Shown piece after piece: positions 24,701 through 30,587 of a DNA stretch of 31,593 bases; position 1 is the stretch's first letter, and every line of letters starts with the position of its first letter. Made by a program: the position numbers and the translations under genes. Origin of the DNA: Thalassarchaeum sp002495735 (lineage in GTDB: Archaea > Thermoplasmatota > Poseidoniia > Poseidoniales > Thalassarchaeaceae); NCBI GenBank assembly GCA_937911265.1, contig CALDRG010000101.1, positions 1 to 31,593 of the forward strand. The letters run 5' to 3'. The notes below the pieces were generated by a model. It had not been told where the DNA came from and ran no database searches. It saw nothing but the letters and a program-made list of their open reading frames with translations.

Positions 24701-25122
24701 AGTTGCCTGTACCTGTTGAGGGAGGGGTCTACATCACCGTCAAGGATGGAGATAAGTTAGCCATTATTGACGAGGCCCGCAGACTACAGGGGATGGGCTT
24801 CACGCTCTATGCAACACGTGGCACCGCTCACGTTTTGCGAGACGTCGGCGGGCTAGACATCCAAACCTGCTACAGAATCGCCGAGCGCCGTAGCCCAGAC
24901 GCCCTAGATCTGATGCGCCAAGGCAAGATTCACCTCGTCATCAACACACCGCGCTCGACTGGAGGGGCGGTACTCGACGGGAACATGATGCGAAGGCTCG
25001 CGGTCGAACTCAACATACCATTCGTAACCACAATGGCAGGAGCTCACATGGAAGTCGAGGCAATTGACGAAGCGATGAAGGGCATGCCAGAGCCAAGGCT
25101 CCTGAAGATAAGCTCACTTTGA
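21757..25122 (+). CDS. carB: Carbamoyl-phosphate synthase large subunit
   Basis: An intact single-chain large subunit of 1121 residues. The first carboxyphosphate half starts VVILGSGPIRIGQAAEFDFSGSQACRALR and includes the ATP-grasp motif RPAFTLGGLGGGTAYN. The second carbamate half starts VVIGSGPIRIGQGIEFDYGCVHAV and includes RPSYVLGGRGMEI. A C-terminal allosteric (MGS-like) domain starts around YITVKDGDKLAIIDEARRL and contains INTPRS. Archaea often split or lack this enzyme; a fused, bacterial-style CarB with its partner CarA is consistent with a marine Thermoplasmatota genome. It is slightly longer than E. coli CarB (1073). The start overlaps the carA stop, so the subunits are translated together. 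Confidence 0.98.
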   Translation: MPRREDISKVVILGSGPIRIGQAAEFDFSGSQACRALRAEGYEIVLINSNPATIQNDPEMADRIYIEPLLPEVVKRIMEIEEPDALLAGMGGQTALNIAAALAHDGSLDELGVELIGCNLTAIDEAEDRDLFKKVCEEIDLPVCKAIACDSIEQVLESVDQLGGYPLLIRPAFTLGGLGGGTAYNTGELVEIASQGILHSAIGQVLIEVSILGWQEHEYEVMRDGADNAIIVCTMENIDPMGIHTGESVVVAPQQTLSDRDHQVLRNAALKLIRRLNIKGGCNVQFALNQSTGEYRVIEVNPRVSRSSALASKATGYPIARMAALIAVGYTLDELPNPITGEGTTAAFEPTLDYCVVKIPRWPFDKFRTADRTIGTSMKSTGEVMAIGRCFEEAFLKAWASLEYGQPHPRPLTMADASGGESMDERAFEPLPEALLEDWIRVPTDRRMGALFEAFRRGYSIDDVRDMSGGITRWFLHRFENMAAIETEIRAAGEIGLPPAEVPEAEMRLWKGAGFTDLHIADALAGFPASGFKLLPEGADEFAVTRRRHQLSVHPVFRMVDSCAAEFAAVTPYYYTTYEGGSTPLGIDYVPGLEESLKQRIVVIGSGPIRIGQGIEFDYGCVHAVGAIRDLGHEAIIINNNPETVSTDFDTSDRLYFDPLTLEAVSEILLRERAHGILLQFGGQTAINLALPLADNLTHLSTLGLHLMMEGTTPDAVDEASDRERFEAFAVRNGLRMPRGSTASTPEGVRQAAHEIGYPVLIRPSYVLGGRGMEILSNDKQLEAYMEEAYLAPDRPLLIDEYLGNAIELDVDAVCDGEEVLIGAIMEHLEEAGIHSGDSTCFIPPQNIPAHMLAEVEEWTRIIGVELGIRGCYNIQFAIRDEVLHVLEVNPRGSRTFPFVAKATGVPLARIAARLALGEKLSELNVPEPQTEAVCVKAPVFPFIKLRGLDPAPGPEMKSTGEVMGSHARPAAAYLKARLATELPVPVEGGVYITVKDGDKLAIIDEARRLQGMGFTLYATRGTAHVLRDVGGLDIQTCYRIAERRSPDALDLMRQGKIHLVINTPRSTGGAVLDGNMMRRLAVELNIPFVTTMAGAHMEVEAIDEAMKGMPEPRLLKISSL

Positions 25123-25135
25123 CTCATTCGCTACC

Positions 25136-26713
25136 CTATGTTTCACTGATTAGGGACAGGAGATGTTCCATTTCCATCTCGGCCATCAGCGAGGATGCCT
25201 TGGGGCCGTGGTTCTTGCCGAGAATAATCCAATACAGGGCTACGTAAGCCTCCCTGCCTCCGATTGCGACCCCGGCCGCCACTGATCTGATGCAATCTCC
25301 AATCGCCTCCTCAGTCCATTCGCAATCTTCAAGCGAACCGCTCAATGCGGACAGGAACTGTCTGTGTTCGTCGGTCAGATGGACACGTATCTCATCGCTC
25401 ACGCCTGACTGCACTTCGATCTTTGCAGCATCAGGGAAGTGCGGCCCGTCGACCCAGTTTCGCATCCGTCGCAACCTACCAATCAGAGTACCTCCAGGTT
25501 CTCCCTCTAGATGGCCCGAATTTCGAAGGGAATCCCAGATGTCATCATCATTTGATTTGATTTGAGCGAGCATTGCGAGATGACGGAAGGAAACTCCAGC
25601 TACGGAGCCAGCGGGATCTGCATTTTTCCCGACCTGACTTAGCCTCAGTGCACCGAGTTGGGTGTCACGCGCTATCTGCTGACGGCGGGACAACTCTTCG
25701 TCCGAGCCGCTTGGAGGTTCTGCGACCAGACGCTCGTACTCGTCAGCGGTTTGGAACAGGGCTGGGCCGGTGTCGAAGTCTATGTGCCGGCCGACCTTGC
25801 TGCGTGCGATGACGTAGCGCATAATTTCAGGAGGTACAAGGGCGAGCGCGTCCATAGGCCCAACCGTCAGGCCAGTCGAGCTCGACATCGGCCCCATACC
25901 CTTCAACTGAATCCACTCGTAGACTAACTTGTGAGGTGGCTGGCTACCCAACATCTCGCAAATTGGTATTCCGGTGTCGTAACTTCCTCCTGCCGCACCG
26001 TGGTCCTTGCCGGCTGGCTCACAGGTGATGCCGTGGATTCCCCATTTGGCAGCCCAGTCGACCCGCCAGGGCAGCTTGCCCTGCGCAGTTCTGATGTCTG
26101 CGGTTCCCTCGACACCGTGGCTGTCGACCCAGTGAACGTGAGGATGCTCGTATCCAGTGACGCTGACTCCGTCGATGCTGCCGTCCGAGCCTAGGGGGTT
26201 GTACGGAAACCAGTCTTCTGGCACCTCCCTGCCAGAGACTTCCTCGATTACCCTGCGTATCTCATCCTTCTGCTCGATGGACGAGTGAATCTTGTCAGCG
26301 AAGGCACCACTCTCGTAGGTCTGGTGGTTCATCACCACCTCGGGCTCAACACCTATCTCCTTGAGTGCAGTTAGGAATGGTGCGAGGAAGTGGTCAGCAT
26401 AGTTGCCACCATCTGGATCCGGCGCCCCGTCTGGTCCGGGTGCCGGTATGTAGGCCAGTGGGTGGCCGATGTACTGCTGGTAGGCGGGTGAGAGGAAGTC
26501 GTAGACCCTGCGAAGAGGATCCATCGAGTCAACGATGAAGATATATCGTGATTCCATGCCAGCATCGAGGCAGGCCCGATGAATCATCTCGGCAGTCAGA
26601 ATCTCTCGCAGGTGGCCGACGTGGAACTCTCCCGAGGGCGTGATTCCCGAAGCGATGACCTGCGAACCATCTCTGTTCTGCAACGTCTGCGCGGTATGGT
26701 CCGCCCAGTGCAT
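25136..26713 (-). CDS. lysS: Lysyl-tRNA synthetase, class I
   Basis: A 525-residue class I lysyl-tRNA synthetase, the archaeal type. The Rossmann fold begins VIASGITPSGEFHVGHLREIL, where HVGH takes the place of the HIGH motif. The middle region contains GIHGITCEPAGKDHGAAGGSYDTG. The KMSKS-equivalent loop is GMGPMSSSTG, which lacks the usual lysines. The C-terminal helical region (LAMLAQIKSNDDDIW onwards) resembles the family's anticodon-binding part. The enzyme charges tRNA-Lys in the cytoplasm. The length is close to archaeal homologues (about 520). The ATG lies 9 bases after the gfcR stop, so the two genes are probably co-transcribed. The gene converges with carB across a 13-base gap. Confidence 0.96.
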   Translation of the reverse strand: MHWADHTAQTLQNRDGSQVIASGITPSGEFHVGHLREILTAEMIHRACLDAGMESRYIFIVDSMDPLRRVYDFLSPAYQQYIGHPLAYIPAPGPDGAPDPDGGNYADHFLAPFLTALKEIGVEPEVVMNHQTYESGAFADKIHSSIEQKDEIRRVIEEVSGREVPEDWFPYNPLGSDGSIDGVSVTGYEHPHVHWVDSHGVEGTADIRTAQGKLPWRVDWAAKWGIHGITCEPAGKDHGAAGGSYDTGIPICEMLGSQPPHKLVYEWIQLKGMGPMSSSTGLTVGPMDALALVPPEIMRYVIARSKVGRHIDFDTGPALFQTADEYERLVAEPPSGSDEELSRRQQIARDTQLGALRLSQVGKNADPAGSVAGVSFRHLAMLAQIKSNDDDIWDSLRNSGHLEGEPGGTLIGRLRRMRNWVDGPHFPDAAKIEVQSGVSDEIRVHLTDEHRQFLSALSGSLEDCEWTEEAIGDCIRSVAAGVAIGGREAYVALYWIILGKNHGPKASSLMAEMEMEHLLSLISET

Positions 26714-26722
26714 TCGATTCCC

Positions 26723-27304
26723 TCAGACTGTGACTACTCTGACCAGTGCACGGAGGGGCGCGCCCTCAAGCTCGTTGTTGTTTGACTTGTTGGCGAGCAC
26801 CATGCAGAGTTTGACGTCAGCTCCAGCTGACCTGAGGTTCCTGATGGTCTTGCGCATCGTGGTGCCGGAGGAGACGACATCATCGATTACTACGACGCGC
26901 TTTCCCGCTACGCCGGCGAAGACCTCGGAGAGGTGGCCGCCCTCATCTGCGTCAATGCTCCTGCTGATTGAGAGGTCAAGATCCATCTGCCCTGCTACAG
27001 CCTGGGCGAAGGCAATTCCGTTGAGGCTGATACCTACTATCGCATCGACCTCATCACCTATCTCTTCCTCGATTATGTCGACGAAGATGTAGGAGGCTGC
27101 CTCTATCCTGCCGGCCTTGACCGCAATCGATCTCCAGCCTACCTGGATGTCGGAAGGGCGGTCCTCTGTGGCGACTCCGCTCGAAGAGAGCCACTGGATG
27201 GTGGTCTGGGACAGGGAGAGCTCGTCCGCTATCTGTTGGGTGTTCAGGCCCTTGTTGCGGAATGCATCCACCTTGCCCCGCAACTCATCTACGCTCAGTG
27301 GCAT
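26723..27304 (-). CDS. gfcR: PRTase-type transcriptional regulator GfcR
   Basis: A 193-residue protein with an N-terminal helix-turn-helix (about residues 3-45, with GLNTQQIADELSLSQTTIQWL). A phosphoribosyltransferase-fold domain follows, carrying the PRPP loop VVVIDDVVSSGTTMRKT and the preceding DAIVGISLNGIAFAQAVA. This is the architecture of archaeal orotate-PRTase-like regulators (GfcR), known in haloarchaea as a sugar-metabolism activator and suggested to sense a nucleotide or sugar-phosphate ligand. The ATG at 27304 is preferred over the adjacent TTG at 27307. It lies between dut and lysS on the same strand, and its targets are unknown here. A weak TATA-like patch (TAGATAG on the minus strand, near 27324-27330) precedes it. 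Confidence 0.9.
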   Translation of the reverse strand: MPLSVDELRGKVDAFRNKGLNTQQIADELSLSQTTIQWLSSSGVATEDRPSDIQVGWRSIAVKAGRIEAASYIFVDIIEEEIGDEVDAIVGISLNGIAFAQAVAGQMDLDLSISRSIDADEGGHLSEVFAGVAGKRVVVIDDVVSSGTTMRKTIRNLRSAGADVKLCMVLANKSNNNELEGAPLRALVRVVTV

Positions 27305-27371
27305 CAAACCGCCCCACCACTGGCTATCTATGAACTCACCGGGGGTAGAATATGAGTAAATACTGACTTTG

Positions 27372-27388
27372 GGGCGCTAGAAGCGCCC
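27372..27388. terminator. Hairpin spanning the dut stop codon
   Basis: GGGCGCT (27372-27378) and AGCGCCC (27382-27388) form a perfect 7-bp stem with a 3-base loop; the dut stop codon (27377-27379, minus strand) straddles the stem and loop. The stem is GC-rich, and the downstream minus-strand sequence has only a weak T-rich patch (TATTTAC). It could cap or end the dut message before gfcR, or be a regulatory hairpin. Confidence 0.4.
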
Positions 27389-27826
27389 GGTACTGCCGAA
27401 ACCGCCCTCTCCACGCTCAGTTTCACCAAGGTCTCCAAAGTCGACTTCACGGAAACCGACCTCTGGTATCGGAGAGATTAGCATCTGGGCAATCCTCTCC
27501 CCTGCCCTGACCGTATACGAGTCGCCCTCTCCTATCCAAGTCATCAGCACGAACAGCTCGCCACGATAGTCAGCGTCTATGGTGCCGATGCTGTGAGGAA
27601 GAATGAGTCCCTTGGAGCCGAGCGAGGAGCGCGCCCTCACCTGCCCCTCGTAGCCAACAGGTATGGCGACGTGCAGCCCTGTCCGGAGCTTCATGCTCTG
27701 TCGAAACGGCACAATCGAGTCTTCAAGGGCGTACAGGTCCCACCCGGCAGCGTGCTCGCTGCCCCGAGTCGGCAGTCTCGCGTCGGGGTGGGTGCGAGCT
27801 ACCTTGACCTCAAGTCCCTCCTCCAC
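27377..27826 (-). CDS. dut: dUTP diphosphatase (trimeric dUTPase family)
   Basis: A 149-residue trimeric-type dUTPase with all five family motifs in order: AAGWDLYA (1), RSSLGSKG (2), GTIDADYRGELFV (3, with the catalytic Asp and the uracil-binding Tyr), RIAQMLI (4) and RGEGGFGSTG (5). It converts dUTP to dUMP and pyrophosphate, limiting uracil incorporation and supplying thymidylate precursor. The start is taken as GTG 27826 because it gives the usual length and begins just before the domain; the longer open frame upstream lacks similarity and runs into the aIF2-beta gene region. GfcR and lysS follow on the same strand. It is divergent from aIF2-beta. Confidence 0.93.
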   Translation of the reverse strand: MEEGLEVKVARTHPDARLPTRGSEHAAGWDLYALEDSIVPFRQSMKLRTGLHVAIPVGYEGQVRARSSLGSKGLILPHSIGTIDADYRGELFVLMTWIGEGDSYTVRAGERIAQMLISPIPEVGFREVDFGDLGETERGEGGFGSTGRF

Positions 27827-27871
27827 GGGTTTCGTGCGCCGTTCCGGTCTTTGACCGTTCGCAAGAGGCCG

Positions 27872-27904
27872 ATGACCCCCGGTGGGGTGAAAAGGGGGCC
27901 ATGA
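27872..27904 (+). other. Possible 10-codon upstream reading frame before aIF2-beta
   Basis: ATG 27872 to TGA 27902 would encode MTPGGVKRGP. Its start lies in AGGCCGATGACC (27866-27877), which is repeated exactly at the aIF2-beta start (27911-27922). It could be a duplicated start region or a small upstream peptide. Nothing shows that it is translated. Confidence 0.2.
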
Positions 27905-27916
27905 TTCGGCAGGCCG

Positions 27917-28327
27917 ATGACCGACTACGACTACGATGCCCTGATCGACCGTGCGCGTGAGCGTATACCAAAGGGCATCAGCGAACGCTCGCGCTGGACC
28001 ATGCCCGAGCCGGACATACTCATTGAGGGCAGTCAGACCATCCTGCGCAACTTTGTGGATATCGTCAATGCGATGGACCGTGATGCTAACCACGTCTACC
28101 AGTTCCTGCTCAACGAGCTCGGTACTTCGGGTACACGCGAGCAAGCTCGTGTGTTGTTCAAGGGACGTGTCCCTCCTGTTCGAATCAAGGAGAAACTGGT
28201 CGCCTACGTCAAGGCATTCATCCTGTGTGGCCAGTGCCGCGCTCCTGACACCCGCTTCATCAAGGAGGGGCGCACCAGCCTGCTGAAGTGCCAGGCCTGT
28301 GGTGCAACCCGTCCTGTACGGCTGTGA
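27917..28327 (+). CDS. Translation initiation factor 2 subunit beta (aIF2-beta)
   Basis: A 136-residue archaeal aIF2-beta. The central domain includes TILRNFVDIVNAMDRDANHVYQFLLNELGTSGT. The C-terminal zinc ribbon has the CxxC pairs in LCGQCRAPDTRFIKEGRTSLLKCQACGATRPV (Cys-x2-Cys and Cys-x2-Cys). The factor is part of the heterotrimeric aIF2 that carries initiator Met-tRNA to the ribosome. The length is normal. The N-terminal segment before the domain (MTDYDYDALIDRARERIP) matches the usual helix that contacts the gamma subunit. The ATG shares the AGGCCGATGACC sequence with the short upstream frame. It converges with the quinone reductase gene, with both stops lying in a 6-bp inverted repeat (GTGATT/AATCAC). 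Confidence 0.95.
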   Translation: MTDYDYDALIDRARERIPKGISERSRWTMPEPDILIEGSQTILRNFVDIVNAMDRDANHVYQFLLNELGTSGTREQARVLFKGRVPPVRIKEKLVAYVKAFILCGQCRAPDTRFIKEGRTSLLKCQACGATRPVRL

Positions 28328-28348
28328 TTGTCCAAATGGTACCGTGAA

Positions 28349-29374
28349 TCACGAGAAGTCGAGGAGGACCTTACCTCGATTCTTTCGGTCGTGGATGTGC
28401 TTCTGAGCTTCTGCCACCTGCTCGAACCTCCAAACTGAGTCTATAACCGGGTCGATCTGCCCCTTGAGGAGCATCTCCGAGAGTACCTTGAGATGGCCGC
28501 GGAAAACTGACTCGTCGTCCAATAGTCCCATGTGGACTCCGAACACAGCCTTGTTGGAACTCATCATCTTCAACGGGTCGAAGCGCGGCGTTGATGCCCA
28601 CATCCTGAGTGCTGTCAGACTTGATTTCTTGTCTCCTTTTACAGCAGCAGAGGCGCCGAAGCAGTACAACTTGCCACCGCGGCGCAGTGCCTTGTAAGAT
28701 CTCATCACGTGACTTCCTCCAACCGGGTCGATAGCGTGGTGGACTCCCTTGCCTCCGGTATTGTCCCTGCACACATCCACAAAGTCCTCGGCCTCTCGGT
28801 CTACGAAGCGCATCCCCATCGATTCGACGAACTCTTTCTTGGGCGATGAAGCCGTACCTACCACTAGTGAGGTCCCGTATGCTTGGCAGATTTGAGCCAC
28901 CGCAGTCCCCACTCCTCCTGCAGCGTGGTGGACGAGTACCGTGTCTTCCTTGGAGAGGTTGCCTAGGTGCACAAGCATGTGGTATGCAGTCCCATAGGTT
29001 ACGGGAATTGCAGCTGCTTGGTCGAACGAGATTGAATCCGGCAGCGGTATCACCCGGCTCGCGTCCAGCGCGATCTGCTCGGAGTAGCCACCGAAGCCAG
29101 TCATCGCCAGTACCCGGTCGCCAGATTGTAGGTCTTCGACATTATCTCCGGCTTCGATAACCTCCCCGGCTGCTTCATAGCCCGGGGTGAAGGGATATTC
29201 GGGGTTGGAACCGTACAGTCCCTGGCGCATCATCAGGTCGGCGAAGTTGATTCCAGCTCGGTGGATTCGGACAGTGACCTGCCCGGGACCTGGCACCGGG
29301 TCATCGACCTCTACGATTCTAATCGAGTCGACCCCGCCGACCTGTGGATAGATTACCTTACGCAATTTAACCAC
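28349..29374 (-). CDS. MDR-family NAD(P)H:quinone oxidoreductase (VAT1/zeta-crystallin-like)
   Basis: A 341-residue medium-chain dehydrogenase/reductase without zinc ligands. The GroES-like N-terminal domain includes VRIHRAGINFADLMMRQGLYG and PGYEAAGEVIEAGDNV. The nucleotide-binding fold has VLVHHAAGGVGTAVAQICQAYG and a downstream YCFGASAAVKG. The family reduces quinones or alkenals with NADPH in the cytoplasm. The start is GTG 29374, which overlaps the preceding ferredoxin gene by 8 bases, so translation is likely coupled. The cofactor (NADPH) is inferred from the family, not from an explicit binding residue. It is the last gene of a four-gene minus-strand cluster. Confidence 0.93.
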   Translation of the reverse strand: MVKLRKVIYPQVGGVDSIRIVEVDDPVPGPGQVTVRIHRAGINFADLMMRQGLYGSNPEYPFTPGYEAAGEVIEAGDNVEDLQSGDRVLAMTGFGGYSEQIALDASRVIPLPDSISFDQAAAIPVTYGTAYHMLVHLGNLSKEDTVLVHHAAGGVGTAVAQICQAYGTSLVVGTASSPKKEFVESMGMRFVDREAEDFVDVCRDNTGGKGVHHAIDPVGGSHVMRSYKALRRGGKLYCFGASAAVKGDKKSSLTALRMWASTPRFDPLKMMSSNKAVFGVHMGLLDDESVFRGHLKVLSEMLLKGQIDPVIDSVWRFEQVAEAQKHIHDRKNRGKVLLDFS

Positions 29375-29681
29375 CCATTAGGTACTCGCTGGCGACCTCA
29401 CCGCCATTGAGGTGCTCCAGTATCCTACCCAGTCCATCATCATCGTTTGGGAGGGTATACCATGTTCCTTCTGGATAGATTACGCACGACGGCCCACTCT
29501 CACAGTTGTCTAGGCATCCGGCTTTGTTCACACGCACATCATCCAGTCCTTTGGCCCTAGCGGCGCGCTTGAGACGAGTCAGAATATCGAGTGAGTGCTT
29601 GGCCGCGCAGCAGCCGCGGGGGTTCTCCGGAGGGCGCTCGTTGGTGCATACGAATACGTGCATCCTGAACTTGTGCGACAT
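29367..29681 (-). CDS. Thioredoxin-fold [2Fe-2S] ferredoxin
   Basis: A 104-residue protein of the thioredoxin-like [2Fe-2S] ferredoxin (NuoE-like) family. Four cluster-type cysteines are seen in HVFVCTNERPPENPRGCC (first two; one further Cys is adjacent) and VNKAGCLDNCESGPSCVIYPEGTWY (last two, with an additional Cys in the loop). It should shuttle single electrons in the cytoplasm. The ATG is preceded by GGTGAGG, a good ribosome-binding site, and lies 8 bases after the stop of the pterin dehydratase gene. The overlap with the quinone reductase gene makes it a candidate electron partner for that enzyme, but this is inference. Confidence 0.9.
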   Translation of the reverse strand: MSHKFRMHVFVCTNERPPENPRGCCAAKHSLDILTRLKRAARAKGLDDVRVNKAGCLDNCESGPSCVIYPEGTWYTLPNDDDGLGRILEHLNGGEVASEYLMGG

Positions 29682-29689
29682 ATCCTCAC

Positions 29690-30016
29690 CTAATTCCTGT
29701 CGAACTTAGCTGCGAGCACGAAGTCAGACTCGGTGAGTCCGTTGATCTTGTGCGTCCATATCTTCGCCTTCACTCGCCCCCATCCCAGCTCGAATTCAGC
29801 GTGGTGGCCCTGCTCCTCACAAATTGTCCCGGCTGAGTTGGTGAAGACCAGCGCCGAGACGAAATCAGGAAAGGACCATTCGCGCTCTAGATGGTGCCCG
29901 TCTACAACCGACCACCCGTCGTGGATGTGAGAAATTAACGCGGTCCTTTCAGCCTCGCTAAGAGGAGGGGTCCCGCCTTCACAGGGGATACAGTTCTTCG
30001 ATGCGAAGTCTGCCAT
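29690..30016 (-). CDS. Pterin-4a-carbinolamine dehydratase (PCD/DCoH)
   Basis: A 108-residue PCD-family protein. The motif EEQGHHAEFELGWGRVKAKIWTHKINGLTESDFVLAAKFD contains the active-site histidines (HH near residue 70 and TH near 88) and the GLTESDF hallmark. It dehydrates 4a-hydroxy-tetrahydropterin, recycling pterin cofactor. A short N-terminal extension with two cysteines (KNCIPCEGG) appears in many prokaryotic members. No aromatic amino-acid hydroxylase is present here; folP lies elsewhere in this window and may be the metabolic link. It sits in a cluster with a ferredoxin and a quinone reductase, between a hypothetical gene (3-base gap) and the ferredoxin gene (8-base gap). Confidence 0.95.
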   Translation of the reverse strand: MADFASKNCIPCEGGTPPLSEAERTALISHIHDGWSVVDGHHLEREWSFPDFVSALVFTNSAGTICEEQGHHAEFELGWGRVKAKIWTHKINGLTESDFVLAAKFDRN

Positions 30017-30019
30017 CCC

Positions 30020-30472
30020 TCAGCCCCACAGGTGGCTGTCGTCGCTGCCATCGGCGCTGCGCTCGGCTTCTTCGTGCATGTTAGACCGGCGACGCATGTC
30101 TTCCTTCTCAAAGGTCATGAGTTCCCTGTCTTCGATATAGGATTGACGTAGGTGAGTGATCAAGCGGACCTCCACTATAACGTCCCTCGCAATAGAGCGG
30201 AACTCGCCGCCTTCATCGAGAATCTCGACCGCGCTCCTCGAGGTTCCAATGAGCATCCCCCTCATCCAAGGGTCGGCTTTATCGGGAAGTGCTCTGGCAT
30301 CGAGCAGCACCTCGATAATGTCGTCTTTCCTGAGTCCTGACTTGCGGTTGATTAGGGGCCCGTGGAAGACGTCATTCAGGTCTGTGAGGTCAGGCGAGCC
30401 GTACTGTTCGTGGATTCGCCTAGCCCAGCCGGGCAGATCATCGATTCTATTGCCTCTGCGTTCTGCTGTCAT
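30020..30472 (-). CDS. Uncharacterised soluble protein
   Basis: A 150-residue hydrophilic, charged protein with no recognised motif and no membrane segment. Residues 15-60 (WARRIHEQYGSPDLTDLNDVFHGPLINRKSGLRKDDIIEVLLDAR) look helical. The C-terminus is strongly charged (FEKEDMRRRSNMHEEAERSADGSDD). The ATG at 30472 (MTAERRG) is favoured over an in-frame start at 30589 because the upstream segment would run across the divergent promoter region and overlap the start of the NOG1-type gene. It is the first gene of the pterin dehydratase/ferredoxin/quinone reductase cluster, with only 3 bases to the dehydratase, so co-transcription is very likely. Confidence 0.72.
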   Translation of the reverse strand: MTAERRGNRIDDLPGWARRIHEQYGSPDLTDLNDVFHGPLINRKSGLRKDDIIEVLLDARALPDKADPWMRGMLIGTSRSAVEILDEGGEFRSIARDVIVEVRLITHLRQSYIEDRELMTFEKEDMRRRSNMHEEAERSADGSDDSHLWG

Positions 30473-30587
30473 GGCTGTGCGCGGGAGTGGTGATAGAAAA
30501 GGAGTCGGATTGCCTTTCACCGGGCCTATGGCCAGAACTGGTGGCTTGAAGTGGGATGGTAGAAGCCGCAGGGTCCGAGGAGAGCCC

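Noticed and set aside
27827..28144. N-terminal extension of dut to 28144
   Set aside because: The added 106 residues run through the aIF2-beta coding region in antisense and have no dUTPase similarity.
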